In this document: positions 20,182-29,269 of the stretch, one piece after another
Position numbering within the stretch: position 1 is the stretch's first letter
Layout of the letters: each line of letters opens with the position of its first letter
From: Photobacterium atrarenae
Lineage (GTDB): Bacteria > Pseudomonadota > Gammaproteobacteria > Enterobacterales > Vibrionaceae
Reading direction: 5' to 3'
DNA: 64,000 bases
Assembly (NCBI RefSeq): GCF_024380015.1
Contig: NZ_CP101508.1
Location: 124,001-188,000 of the forward strand
Position numbers and translations under genes: made by a program
Notes under the pieces: generated by a model
Database searches by the model: none
What the model saw: the letters and a program-made list of their open reading frames with translations, nothing else
What the model was told of the DNA's origin: nothing

Positions 20182-21402
20182 TTACGGGTGGGTGCTTGGG
20201 GTTGCAGCGCCGGCTCTTAGGGGCTCGGATGCGGCAGGCGTTTCAGGGCGAGCGCGATCCAGCAGCAAGGTCAGCAGGCCGGTCATGGCTATCGCGATCC
20301 CGACCCACATCGGTGAATGGAGGCTGTAGCCCCATTCGAGCACCTGCCCGCTGGCATAGCTGCCGAACATGATCCCGAGGGTGATCACCGACGCATGGAC
20401 GGTGTTGACCAGCGGCCGCTCGCCGTTCGGGACCTGCATCACCCGGCTGACCATCGCCGGATTCATGCTGATCCCGGTCAGGCCGAGCCCGAGCACGGCG
20501 ATGACGGCTGCCCAGGACTGATGGGTCTGCAGGGCCAGCAGAACCAGGAACAGGCTGTGTAGTACCATGCCGGTGGCGAGAATACGCAGGTTGCGCGGGC
20601 CGGCCAGTCGGGCAACGATGTGATTACCGATCAGCATGGTGATCCCGTAGGCAAACAGCAGCCAGGTCACGCTGTTGTGCGCCAAACCGGTCAGCTGGGT
20701 CAGGATGGGAACGAAATAGCTGAACGCAGCATAGGTGGCACCGATGACACAGAAACTGGTAGCAAACACTGACCAGAGCTGCCGATTGCGAAATGCCGCC
20801 AGCTCCTGGCGCAGGCCAATTTTGGCGGCGGCAGGTAAGGCGGGAAGCAGCGCGGCGGTGCCCAGGGCTGCCAGCACGGCTAAGGCGACGACGAACCAGA
20901 AGCTGGCACGCCAGCCGTAATATTCGCCGACCAGGCTGGCCAGCGGGAGGCCGAGAATGGTGCCGACCATGATCCCGGCCAGCACGATGGCGACGGCGCG
21001 GATCCCCAGCTCGGGTGCCACCAGGCGATGGCAGGTGCCCAGCGCGGTGCCGAAGAAGGCACCGGAGACGGCGCCGGTGATCAGCCGCGAGACGATCAGC
21101 ATCGGATAGCCCTGGGCCAGGGCGCCCAGAATTTCACCGATAACGAAGAGGGCAAACAGCAGGTAGAAGGTTTTCTTCGGCGGTTGAGATCCCAGCCCCA
21201 GGGTGAGCAGCGGGCCGCCGAGGGCCATGGCTGCGGCATAGATGGAGACGAGATAGCCGACTTGGGAGATGGTGATCTCCAGATCCCGAGCCATCTGCGG
21301 CATCATGCCGAGCACCTGCAGCTCGCAGTTGATCATGGCGAAAATGCCCAGAGCCAGGACATAAACGGAAACCGGTATGCTCGGTTTGGCGGTGGTGTGC
21401 AT
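20182..21402 (-). CDS. MFS transporter, DHA1-type efflux family
   Basis: A 406-residue major facilitator with about 12 transmembrane segments. Typical DHA1 signatures include the MMPQMARDLEITISQVGYLVSIYAAAMALGGPLL stretch (TM1-2) and LIVSRLITGAVSGAFFGTAL (motif B/C region). Substrate unknown; relatives export sugars or drugs. The start is set at MHTTAKPS because AAGGA lies six to seven bases upstream; the open frame runs 15 codons further. It is divergent from the LysR gene at 21491, its likely regulator. Confidence 0.85.
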   Translation of the reverse strand: MHTTAKPSIPVSVYVLALGIFAMINCELQVLGMMPQMARDLEITISQVGYLVSIYAAAMALGGPLLTLGLGSQPPKKTFYLLFALFVIGEILGALAQGYPMLIVSRLITGAVSGAFFGTALGTCHRLVAPELGIRAVAIVLAGIMVGTILGLPLASLVGEYYGWRASFWFVVALAVLAALGTAALLPALPAAAKIGLRQELAAFRNRQLWSVFATSFCVIGATYAAFSYFVPILTQLTGLAHNSVTWLLFAYGITMLIGNHIVARLAGPRNLRILATGMVLHSLFLVLLALQTHQSWAAVIAVLGLGLTGISMNPAMVSRVMQVPNGERPLVNTVHASVITLGIMFGSYASGQVLEWGYSLHSPMWVGIAIAMTGLLTLLLDRARPETPAASEPLRAGAATPSTHP

Positions 21403-21490
21403 AAGCGATCCTTGTAATGGAGTGGATGTCACTTGCACTAGTATCACTTATGCAATAAGTTTGATTAACCCGGTCACTATCCTTTCAGTA

Positions 21491-22435
21491 ATGAATAAAA
21501 TCATGGATCTCAATGCAATTCGCCAGTTTCTCAAAGTCGCCGAATGTCTGAGCTTTACCGATGCAGCGGCCCAGCTCGGGGTGACCCAGTCCGGGGTCTC
21601 CCGTGCGGTCAGCCGGTTGGAGCACCAGCTCGGGGTGCGCCTGCTGCACCGCAATACCCGACGCCTGAGTCTGACCCCAGACGGTATGGTGTTTTATGAG
21701 CGCAGTGCCCCGCTGCTGGGCGATCTGGAGGCACTCGGCCAGGCATTGCAGGACCGCCGAAGTTCGCCTTCGGGACGGCTGAAGATCAGTGCGCCGTCGG
21801 CATTCGGGCGGGTGGTGCTGATGCCGATCCTGGCCCGGTTGCTGGCGCAGCATCCGCAGCTGAACATCGAGGTGGTGATGAGCGATCGCATCGTCGATTT
21901 GGTGGAAGAAGGGTTCGATGCCGTGCTACGCACGGGGAATATCCGGGATCAGCGCCTGATAGCCCGGCCGCTGGCGCCGCTGACCTGGCAGACGGTCGCC
22001 TCGCCGGATTATCTGGCCCGGCATGGCACCCCGATGCATCCGGATGAGCTGGCGGGGCATAACTGTCTGCGGGTGCGTAATCCGCATACCGGGCGCCCGG
22101 TGCGCTGGCGCTTCACTGAGGCAGATCAGGAGAAAATGTTGGATGTGGACGGCAACCTGGTGTTCGACCACGGCGATCCGCTGCTCGATGCCGCGCGGCT
22201 CGGGGTCGGGGTGGTGCAGGTGATGGCGTTCTTTGCCCGCGAGGCGATCGAACGCGGCGAGCTGCAACCGATCCTGACCGAGTTCAATCCCCCGGCGCAC
22301 CAGTTGTCGCTGGTTCATCAACCCTCGAAGCTGCACTCGGCCAAACTACGGGTGTTTAAGGAAGCCTTGCTGGCCGAGTGGGGCGAAGCCCCGTTGCCGC
22401 AGCGTCTCCAGGAAGAAGCGCGAGTCCGTAAATAA
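21491..22435 (+). CDS. LysR-family transcriptional regulator
   Basis: The N-terminal winged helix is classic LysR (MDLNAIRQFLKVAECLSFTDAAAQLGVTQSGVSRAVSRLE), followed by a co-inducer-binding domain (GRLKISAPSAFGRVVLMPIL, DAVLRTGNIRDQRLIARPL). Two starts are possible, MNKIMDLN at 21491 or MDLN at 21503; neither has a strong ribosome site. It probably controls the divergent MFS exporter. Its terminator directly adjoins the left end of the island. Confidence 0.9.
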   Translation: MNKIMDLNAIRQFLKVAECLSFTDAAAQLGVTQSGVSRAVSRLEHQLGVRLLHRNTRRLSLTPDGMVFYERSAPLLGDLEALGQALQDRRSSPSGRLKISAPSAFGRVVLMPILARLLAQHPQLNIEVVMSDRIVDLVEEGFDAVLRTGNIRDQRLIARPLAPLTWQTVASPDYLARHGTPMHPDELAGHNCLRVRNPHTGRPVRWRFTEADQEKMLDVDGNLVFDHGDPLLDAARLGVGVVQVMAFFAREAIERGELQPILTEFNPPAHQLSLVHQPSKLHSAKLRVFKEALLAEWGEAPLPQRLQEEARVRK

Positions 22436-22452
22436 AGAGGGCCAGACATAAA

Positions 22453-22476
22453 CAAGCCCTGAAGGTTCAGGGCTTG
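22453..22476. terminator. Terminator of the LysR gene (ancestral yicC terminator)
   Basis: An 11-bp inverted repeat (CAAGCCCTGAA/TTCAGGGCTTG) lies 18 bp past the LysR stop and 31 bp before the left att copy. Before island insertion it would have lain directly behind yicC, so it probably served both converging genes. Confidence 0.75.
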
Positions 22477-22506
22477 GGTTATAATGTTGCACTTTGAGGT
22501 TGCTGG

Positions 22507-22528
22507 CTTATTCGATGTTCTGGATCTG
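22507..22528. repeat. Left attachment site (attL)
   Basis: The sequence reproduces the last 22 bp of the yicC region at 32221-32242, with one mismatch at 22514; the uninterrupted shared part is atgttctggatctg. It also lies inside a perfect inverted repeat TATTCGA (22509-22515) / TCGAATA (22533-22539), which fits a pair of core integrase sites. Confidence 0.9.
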
Positions 22529-22599
22529 TTTGTCGAATAGATTTCATGACGCCAGTGTTTATAGTGCTTTCATGCTCATTTTATGCTGTAAAAATCATT

Positions 22600-22620
22600 T
22601 GTGTCATCATTTGTGTCATC
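22600..22620. promoter_or_regulatory. Candidate integrase arm-binding sites, left end
   Basis: TGTGTCATC occurs twice (22600-22608 and 22612-22620), start-to-start 12 bp. The same pair with the same spacing occurs at the right end near int. The rest of 22436-22840 holds only the LysR terminator and the att site; no convincing gene was seen. Confidence 0.75.
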
Positions 22621-22840
22621 GTTAAGTGTGGGCCAATGCCCTATAAATCAATGTGCTGCTTAATGATTAGATGTATTCAACTGTGGGTGATCCACCAGCA
22701 AAATCGGAACTATTCAGTAAGGGAAGATGGTTAGATGACCTCTGCTCGGCTAGTGGTTTCTGGTGATGTGATCTCTGTACCAGGACTCTATACTATGTGA
22801 AGCTCATACGTATTTCATCTTTGAGTAAGAGGATAATGTT

Positions 22841-23149
22841 ATGTATGTGATTGAAAGCATAGGTGATAGTTTGCTGGTGATAAGTAAGTCGGTTTTAGGA
22901 CAAAATTCAGTAGATATTTTATATAAAAGCGAAGGAATAAAATTTCGATTGAAATCTTTAGAGCTTACTCAACTATGGGCTAGTGATGGTCAACTTATCC
23001 TTGATACTTCAGTCGGGAAGATTTTCGTAGCTACTGGGGAGATCTCAGTGACAGCGGAGAGTGTTTTGAAACAAGTATTTACAGAATACTCTCAATATGA
23101 GCCGTCAGATGAGGATGGCGTTAGTTTTAAGCTTGAGGCTGGTTTATAA
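22841..23149 (+). CDS. Hypothetical small island protein
   Basis: A 102-residue acidic protein behind a GAGG ribosome site about eight bases from the ATG. The pattern suggests mostly beta structure (alternating hydrophobics such as DSLLVISKSVL, GQLILDTSVGKIFVATGEISV) with an acidic C-terminus (YEPSDEDG). No transmembrane segment and no family I recognise. AT-rich codon use matches the rest of the island. It is the only plus-strand island gene, convergent with the NACHT gene. A weak hairpin (AAGCTT repeated at 23131 and 23149) plus a T-run may terminate it. Confidence 0.65.
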   Translation: MYVIESIGDSLLVISKSVLGQNSVDILYKSEGIKFRLKSLELTQLWASDGQLILDTSVGKIFVATGEISVTAESVLKQVFTEYSQYEPSDEDGVSFKLEAGL

Positions 23150-23383
23150 GCTTTTTTTTTAATGTTTTTTTAGCGTCAAGGCTTGAGCAATACGATATGG
23201 CACTTTTTCATCAAATGTGAGGTGATCGAACATTGTTATGCATTTGAGGCAAAAAGAGTTAGGACTAGAGTCCCAACTCGGTTAGTTTGGATTAGAAAAA
23301 TAGACTAAATTGTCAGTTGGCAAGAACCTATACCAGCCCTTATTAATTATTTTGTATGTGTAATTAGCCAAATACGTTTTCGT

Positions 23384-26300
23384 TCATGAGTCGCAGACTT
23401 GTTCCCTCATAGCTAAGTCGATGACAATCACTTCAACTGCCTCTACGCCAGGATAATCGTTTGCGATGTCCTGCCAATAACAATTTAGAGCATAGGCTAG
23501 CTCGCCTAACCCGACACGACGGCTATTGATTATCCATCTCTTATCGAGTGTGCTCTGTGAGACCAACAGAAAAACACCACATCCGGCGCTTTCTTCTCGT
23601 AGATAATCGCCCACCAGCTGGTTGCGCAAGCGCTCACAAAGCTTTGGGCCTGTCCAATTTTTATCGAGCAGTTTTAGTTCTATAGGCACTGGAGAATGCA
23701 CCTTTGTATTGTGCAAACAGATATCCATACGTTGTGCGTTAGCAAGTTCAAGTTCTTGCGCGATTGTGTACTGGTCTCGACTTTGTTGTCGAAGCCAACC
23801 GGCAATCAATGTGCGCATCTCTGTTTCACTATTGGTGCGCTGCCAGGTCTGCCAAGGGCTGTCGTTTCCTCGTTCCAGCCAGTTTTTTAGATCTTGTAAA
23901 CGATGTACAGTCAGTTCAAAGAGCTGACGATGCGTTGCTGGGATTAGTGTTTGTGATGTGTTAAAGGCACTGATCTGTTCAGCAGACCAAGGTTCTAGAT
24001 CACCATCCTCTTCGGCGCGCTTGTTGGCGCTCTTCTCCATCCAAGGTCGATAATCTGGATCGGGGTGTTCATTGATTAACTGTCTGATGACCGTATAACT
24101 TCCTTTACCTGGTATTTCCGATAGAAGGTTAAAAAGCTTGCTGCGTGCATCTTGTGCATCATCACGCAATTTTGGGGAATACACACCTCCACCACTTCGG
24201 TCGATGTCTTCCTTTGCGCGAATGTGTCTATGCATTAGGGTATACAGTGATTTTAGATGCATCGCTGTACAGAAACGACCAACATTAGCTCCTCCTTTTC
24301 GTGAATGTCTATCTCCTATTAATGTCGTAATGAAAACCTGGGCAGCATACGTCGCCGTATCTTTATCGAGACCTGACAGCCATTGCTCTAATTCAGATAT
24401 TCCATTTACCGAATCGCAATCAACGCGAAGCGCATACCACCATGAGATATCGTCCGGGTTATTAGTCTGTACTATCTGTTGGCTAGCCAGCTCTGATAGC
24501 TTATCCGAGTCAGTTTCACCATTGACTAGTATTTGCAAGCAATATTGTCGGTTAGGGTTTAGACGTGTAGGGTTAGCCTCCACCCATTCCAGCAGTACGG
24601 GAGCAATGGACACATGCAGCCAGGGGGCATGGTAGACTAGTTTATGCAGAATATAGTGCATCGACTTGTATGAACTTGTGTTATCAAGTTCCCAAACTAA
24701 CTCCTTAATCACAGCTTCTTCGACCAAGTCAGGATATGCCTGATGCATACGTTCAAACCAGCTAGGGAATCCATTGAGCCCCCATGTGATATAGCGTAAT
24801 GCGTGGCGAACTTCCATTTCATCCAAATCGCCTGGAAACCCAATAGAATTAGCAGCTTCCATCTCAAGACCTGCCATGGCAAAGATCAATGAATAAGGAG
24901 TACTGCTTCTATCTTTACCCTCCGACCGTAGCGTCGGATTGTACTGACGCCAGTGTTTCATTGCAGCCAGGCGATAGCCATAAGCGATAGTTTCACCAAA
25001 TTCTGGGATCAGCGCGCGCCAGTTCGTGAACGCGGAGCGATCCATTGCCGTACGATATTTATTTAATTCAACCATCAGAAAATATTGGTCGTTGGAAAAA
25101 TCTCCCGGCTTCAGATTTTGAGGATTGTGGATTCTTTCTGGATTGGCGCGTAACTCCGCTATCCACGTATCTCGAGCCTGCTTTTCTTGTCTTTTTTTCT
25201 CTTTCTGCTTTCGGTGATATTGCGCTTGTCTTTCTTCACGCCTTCTTGTCGCCTCAGACACCGGCGGATCTAGAAAAATGTTCAATTGCTCTTGCAAGAC
25301 ATGATCGTCAGCAACTGCATCTTTCAGCAGAGTCAGAATGTGCTCAGCTCTGTCAGCTTGCTGATAAACCCGAAAAGCAGTGCTAAGAGCGATTAGCCTA
25401 TCATCTTGAAGCGAACGAGATCGCATGTAGTCGAGCAGTCTCGGTAGGCTAGTCGTATCATAATGCCAATAATGACCAAGCCAGGAAACCGACCAATCAT
25501 CTGTTAACCGTTTCCTTGAGTCTGAAGATTCAGCGGACCGAGCTTGTTCGATGCTGGCCCAATAGAGCGCATCATTGAGCTCAGGCCAATCGGGAACAAG
25601 TGCTCCTAATTCGTTTTTATGAACACTGATATCTTCACCCTGCCAATAATATAAAGCTGGAGCTTTCAACAAAATGGATTGTGACGTTACCCTGAGAGCT
25701 TCATTATTTTTGGCTTTCACCAGTCTTTCTATCGCATTTATGGCGATACTAAGAAGCCAGGCATGTTCCTTTGAAACATGACATTCTCGACGCTCAACAT
25801 ATGGCTGTCTGTCGAGATAGCTTTTCAATCCTTCAAGCAGCTGAGGTATGGACTTGTGGTTGTCGCCTACAGGTAATCGTTCGACAAATTCATGAAGAGT
25901 GTGACAGAGAGAACTGCTTTCATAACTACTATAAGGTGCTAATTTATCTAGTGAATTTAGCAGCTGTTTGATACTGTGGCTATCCGCATTTGCCTCTTCG
26001 ACCACCTCCGCAAGCAAATCGTTGGGAATCTGGGCATCGCTTTCGTTAAGCCTTTGCCACAGACTTTCTTTCTGCTCGATAGAGCCACAAGTCATTACTG
26101 CGCGTGCAGATGCAATCCGGGCGTATATATCTCGAGAACTATCTATCGCAATGGTAAGTAAAGGGTAAATGCAATTTGCCATATCTCCCTGCCATACCAG
26201 CCTTCCGAGGAAGAAGATTGCATCATCGTTATCACAATATTCTTCTATGAGCTGCAGCGTGTCTTCTGCGAGGTCTGAATTGGCGATCCGGGCAATTGCG

Positions 26301-27676
26301 CTATTATCTCGCGCAGAGCGGCCATCTGTATTCGAAACAATTCGCCTGACAATGTCCGTTAGAATTTTTTTTCTTTCCGGCAGAGGTAGTTTGGATGGTT
26401 CGCCGCTTTCCACGGCAATTTCAGGATGAATTTCCAGTGCCCTGCGCCGGATATCACTATCAAGTAGGATAAGCCATGGTAAAATTGGTCGAAGCCTAGG
26501 AGTAACGATTTTCTCCCCATATTGCTCGCGGAAGAATAGAGCTTCGACCGAATTGCGACTATTGCCAGACTTTAGCAACTTTTCAAACCATTCAGCCGCA
26601 AGTAATTCGCGGACATCCCTGTGCCGAAACCGCACCGCTCCATAAATAATGTCATTGAAAATACCGCGTTCTAATAGCGCGCGAACTTCTTTGGGATCCC
26701 AATCAGAGAGGACAGACTCTGCTTCGATGCCGGGTTTGACTGATGTCACATCGGGTACATTGAGACCAGCTTTACCACTTAGCACAACTGCGGCGGCCAA
26801 TCGACGTGCGCCATCTTTTGCCCTATTAATATTTAGAGGTTGGCGCTGGGCCCGATCACTGTTGTGATCATCTCGAAGTCGTTTATCAATGTTGTGGCGG
26901 AGTAACTCCTGCCGACCACCTAGGGCTTTGTCCGAGTCCCATTTAGCCAGGATACCTTCGAGATCAAATGGGCGTTCTGCTAGACTCCAAAGATTGGCAC
27001 GCTCAATTTCATGTACCAAACGGCCGATCTCTTTCGCCGAACGAGCTGTACAAAAGCGTCGAACTCTTTCAACATCCAAGTGGCGCATAGTGTAGATTGT
27101 GAGTGCGCTTTGTGGTTCATCTTGTTGATTTTTTTTATCTTCCTTTCCTTCCTTTGGGGCCGCAATAAACAGAATTTCATCCATGAGTCTTCGATCTTCT
27201 CTTGGACGCCATGCGTACGGCCGACTGGAAAGATAGATGTGTGCTCTGTGAGCACCTTTTGCTATACCTTTGGCAAAGCGGCGAAGTGATTTTTCAAAGG
27301 CTCTTGGATTTTCAAGTCGTGCCTCATCGACAGAATCCAGGTAAAACCAAGCTTCGTCAGTCGATTCCAACCATGTTTGAAATTGATCTTCCTCCCCTAT
27401 CTCAAAAGCCTTATAGAAGTCGCTTTCGATCTCCTCAATGCGGATAAAAAAGGATGGTTTCCCAAGGCTTTCAAGTGCTCTAGCTCGTTGACGCAATTCT
27501 TCAGTTTTTCCTGCACCGGCTTCAGCTAAAATGACACACCGAAACTCACGGTCCATATCATCCCAAGACTTGGGTTTAACATGACCCCAAGCCGAGAGAA
27601 TTTCGTTTTCCTCCGCATCTTCTTGACTTGAGGGGACGGGGGAAAATTGCCGATCTAATGGAATATGGCTTGCCAT
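23384..27676 (-). CDS. NACHT-type NTPase fused to a C-terminal PD-(D/E)xK-like nuclease
   Basis: A 1430-residue soluble protein. Walker A is at residues 51-58 (AEAGAGKT), Walker B at 111-118 (FYLDSVDE, the DxxDE form typical of NACHT), and the sensor motif SSRP at 150-153. The middle (about 350-1200) is almost entirely helical, with HEAT-like stretches and a highly charged segment around 815-860. The C-terminus has Asp1318, then Glu1333-x-Lys1335 (PIELKLL), then Gln1353...Tyr1358, the layout of a PD-(D/E)xK nuclease. NACHT/STAND proteins of bacteria sense phage and activate toxic effectors, so abortive antiphage defence is the likely role. The nuclease sits at the C-terminus, whereas Avs proteins carry effectors at the N-terminus. 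Function is inferred. Confidence 0.85.
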   Translation of the reverse strand: MASHIPLDRQFSPVPSSQEDAEENEILSAWGHVKPKSWDDMDREFRCVILAEAGAGKTEELRQRARALESLGKPSFFIRIEEIESDFYKAFEIGEEDQFQTWLESTDEAWFYLDSVDEARLENPRAFEKSLRRFAKGIAKGAHRAHIYLSSRPYAWRPREDRRLMDEILFIAAPKEGKEDKKNQQDEPQSALTIYTMRHLDVERVRRFCTARSAKEIGRLVHEIERANLWSLAERPFDLEGILAKWDSDKALGGRQELLRHNIDKRLRDDHNSDRAQRQPLNINRAKDGARRLAAAVVLSGKAGLNVPDVTSVKPGIEAESVLSDWDPKEVRALLERGIFNDIIYGAVRFRHRDVRELLAAEWFEKLLKSGNSRNSVEALFFREQYGEKIVTPRLRPILPWLILLDSDIRRRALEIHPEIAVESGEPSKLPLPERKKILTDIVRRIVSNTDGRSARDNSAIARIANSDLAEDTLQLIEEYCDNDDAIFFLGRLVWQGDMANCIYPLLTIAIDSSRDIYARIASARAVMTCGSIEQKESLWQRLNESDAQIPNDLLAEVVEEANADSHSIKQLLNSLDKLAPYSSYESSSLCHTLHEFVERLPVGDNHKSIPQLLEGLKSYLDRQPYVERRECHVSKEHAWLLSIAINAIERLVKAKNNEALRVTSQSILLKAPALYYWQGEDISVHKNELGALVPDWPELNDALYWASIEQARSAESSDSRKRLTDDWSVSWLGHYWHYDTTSLPRLLDYMRSRSLQDDRLIALSTAFRVYQQADRAEHILTLLKDAVADDHVLQEQLNIFLDPPVSEATRRREERQAQYHRKQKEKKRQEKQARDTWIAELRANPERIHNPQNLKPGDFSNDQYFLMVELNKYRTAMDRSAFTNWRALIPEFGETIAYGYRLAAMKHWRQYNPTLRSEGKDRSSTPYSLIFAMAGLEMEAANSIGFPGDLDEMEVRHALRYITWGLNGFPSWFERMHQAYPDLVEEAVIKELVWELDNTSSYKSMHYILHKLVYHAPWLHVSIAPVLLEWVEANPTRLNPNRQYCLQILVNGETDSDKLSELASQQIVQTNNPDDISWWYALRVDCDSVNGISELEQWLSGLDKDTATYAAQVFITTLIGDRHSRKGGANVGRFCTAMHLKSLYTLMHRHIRAKEDIDRSGGGVYSPKLRDDAQDARSKLFNLLSEIPGKGSYTVIRQLINEHPDPDYRPWMEKSANKRAEEDGDLEPWSAEQISAFNTSQTLIPATHRQLFELTVHRLQDLKNWLERGNDSPWQTWQRTNSETEMRTLIAGWLRQQSRDQYTIAQELELANAQRMDICLHNTKVHSPVPIELKLLDKNWTGPKLCERLRNQLVGDYLREESAGCGVFLLVSQSTLDKRWIINSRRVGLGELAYALNCYWQDIANDYPGVEAVEVIVIDLAMREQVCDS

Positions 27677-27859
27677 AAGATGTGATCTCTATACAAGTAA
27701 TGTGTGCAGGGAGGCTTTCTGAGCTAGCCCAATGTTTGATGATATGGTTTATGTGCAACCAGTTAAAGTGTGAGTTGTTGTGTTTTAAGTGACAGTGGTC
27801 AGCAGTTTGACAAATATAAGATCAAGCAAGAGTAACTACGGATGTCATAACTAACTTGG

Positions 27860-28411
27860 TTATTCCCAAGGCAATTTGTACTGGCGAAACCAATTATCCA
27901 AGTAATCTCTCTGGGGTTTTGTCAGCTCACGGAATAACTTATGAAACATCACCATAGGCTCGTAAACATGGAAAGCGAGGTGTGATTGTCTTTTGTCTTG
28001 GTAATAGGCATCAAGAGCTGATTGGATAATGATTAAGGCTTCAGGCGTAACGGTGTACATGATGTAGTATTTCAGCATTTCCAACGGTATCTGATCTTTC
28101 TCGACGACTTGATGTACGCTCGGCCAGTCAATAGGTTTGTTCATCATCAGTTCCACCAGCTTTTCGTAACTGGCTAATGCTCGCACAACGTACTCCTTTT
28201 TTACTGGTTTTCCAAAGTACCAGTCAGGGAAATCTTTGTAAGCATTCATCCGAGATACTATTTTTCCATACTCTGTTGTAGCTCCTGTTGAATTGCCACC
28301 GTGGAGTTTGCAGCGTCCATTTCGCAAGTTTCCCTTTCGCTTACAAGGGGTACCGTTGCGGGTTTTTGCTCCACATTGAGGGAGAGATTGAAGGTTGAAT
28401 CGTTGAGCCAT
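27860..28411 (-). CDS. HGGxSTG-motif island protein
   Basis: A 183-residue protein whose N-terminus has CGAKTRNGTPCKRKG and CKLHGGNSTG, with Cys and His spaced as in a small zinc-binding module. Proteins with this HGGxSTG motif are common on phages and satellite islands; their role is not established. The C-terminal two thirds are helical with no motif I recognise. It follows the YagK-like gene on the same strand. A 183-bp gap separates it from the NACHT gene downstream, so that gene may have its own promoter. Confidence 0.8.
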   Translation of the reverse strand: MAQRFNLQSLPQCGAKTRNGTPCKRKGNLRNGRCKLHGGNSTGATTEYGKIVSRMNAYKDFPDWYFGKPVKKEYVVRALASYEKLVELMMNKPIDWPSVHQVVEKDQIPLEMLKYYIMYTVTPEALIIIQSALDAYYQDKRQSHLAFHVYEPMVMFHKLFRELTKPQRDYLDNWFRQYKLPWE

Positions 28412-28572
28412 TTTTCTTTATTCCAATAGTTGTGCAGCTGCGCAATGAGCATGAGAAAGGATCGCTCGTAACGTCTTGGCTGCCATTCGGTGTTCGGTTC
28501 ATGGGGTTCGTTTGGGATTTTGAATTTACGTGGTTCAATTGCGCACTTTCTTGCGCAACCGACTACAACCAA
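28258..28572 (-). CDS. Possible overlapping small ORF
   Basis: An open frame of up to 104 residues bridges the YagK-like and HGGxSTG genes, overlapping both in other frames. It would start at a TTG inside the upstream gene or at an internal ATG (MLIAQLHNYWNKEKW). Only about 120 bp are not shared with a better gene. Its composition looks protein-like, but it has no ribosome site and no recognised family, so it may be spurious. Confidence 0.3.
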   Translation of the reverse strand: MVVVGCARKCAIEPRKFKIPNEPHEPNTEWQPRRYERSFLMLIAQLHNYWNKEKWLNDSTFNLSLNVEQKPATVPLVSERETCEMDAANSTVAIQQELQQSMEK

Positions 28573-29131
28573 AAGAGTGTGTGTAGGACATAAACTGGCT
28601 CTTCCCTTCCTTTTTGGCCATGTAGCTCAGACGCATTCGAGTAGCCCGTAGTTCGCTGCCATTATCGTCTGGGCGGATTCGATAGATACGGTTACGTACC
28701 CGGAAGCTAAAGTTATCGGGGTGCATGTTTTCCCAATATGTTTGAGTTGCAATATCCACTAGCTTGCTTCGTTGGCACTTGTGTCCATTCAGCATGATAG
28801 CCATGTGGTAGTGTTGTGATTCCGCCTTGTTCTGCTCCCTGACCCAGAAATAGCCGACCTGGCTGCCGTAGTGCTTCTGGAGCTTTGCTTTCAACCTTGC
28901 AAGCATGGTAGTTAAAGGTTTGCTGCCTTGGGTGGGATTGGCTTGGTGTAGCTGAAGCAGAATGACCGTGACCTTGGTGTAATGACTCAGCATGGCATCT
29001 AGCTGGCCGAAGGCCTTATTTAGGATTTCTTTTATGATCCCTCCCTTCTTGTAAAAGATCAGGTGATGACCTTCTTGATATGGAAAGAATGCTAAGTAAG
29101 GTTTTGACGGGTGGAGGGCAATCTGGCACAT
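28535..29131 (-). CDS. YagK/YfjJ-type (inovirus Gp2-like) protein
   Basis: A 198-residue protein recognisable as the YagK/YfjJ C-terminal (inovirus Gp2) family by the AMLSHYTKVTVILLQLHQANPT region, the WVREQNKAESQHYHMAIMLNGHK segment with conserved Gln-His-x-His, and the late RMSYMAKK-like LSYMAKKEGKSQF. Such proteins are found on P4-like satellites and filamentous phages and are thought to act in replication. The HxH could be the metal site of a rolling-circle-type nuclease, but this is an inference. Confidence 0.8.
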   Translation of the reverse strand: MCQIALHPSKPYLAFFPYQEGHHLIFYKKGGIIKEILNKAFGQLDAMLSHYTKVTVILLQLHQANPTQGSKPLTTMLARLKAKLQKHYGSQVGYFWVREQNKAESQHYHMAIMLNGHKCQRSKLVDIATQTYWENMHPDNFSFRVRNRIYRIRPDDNGSELRATRMRLSYMAKKEGKSQFMSYTHSFGCSRLRKKVRN

Positions 29132-29269
29132 ACAATATCAAGTAACCTGCATGTCATTGATGGCCAATTAGGTCCGTAGCCGCATGGGCAGCGGCTTTGC
29201 GTTAAATTTCGGGCCATCATAAAGTTGGGTTTTATCTTCAAAAGCCACCAAAAGGCGTCAATTGAAGGT

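Noticed and set aside
22546..22734. 62-codon frame at the left island end
   Set aside because: Its codons cover the direct-repeat arm sites and it lacks a ribosome site; more likely attachment-region DNA.
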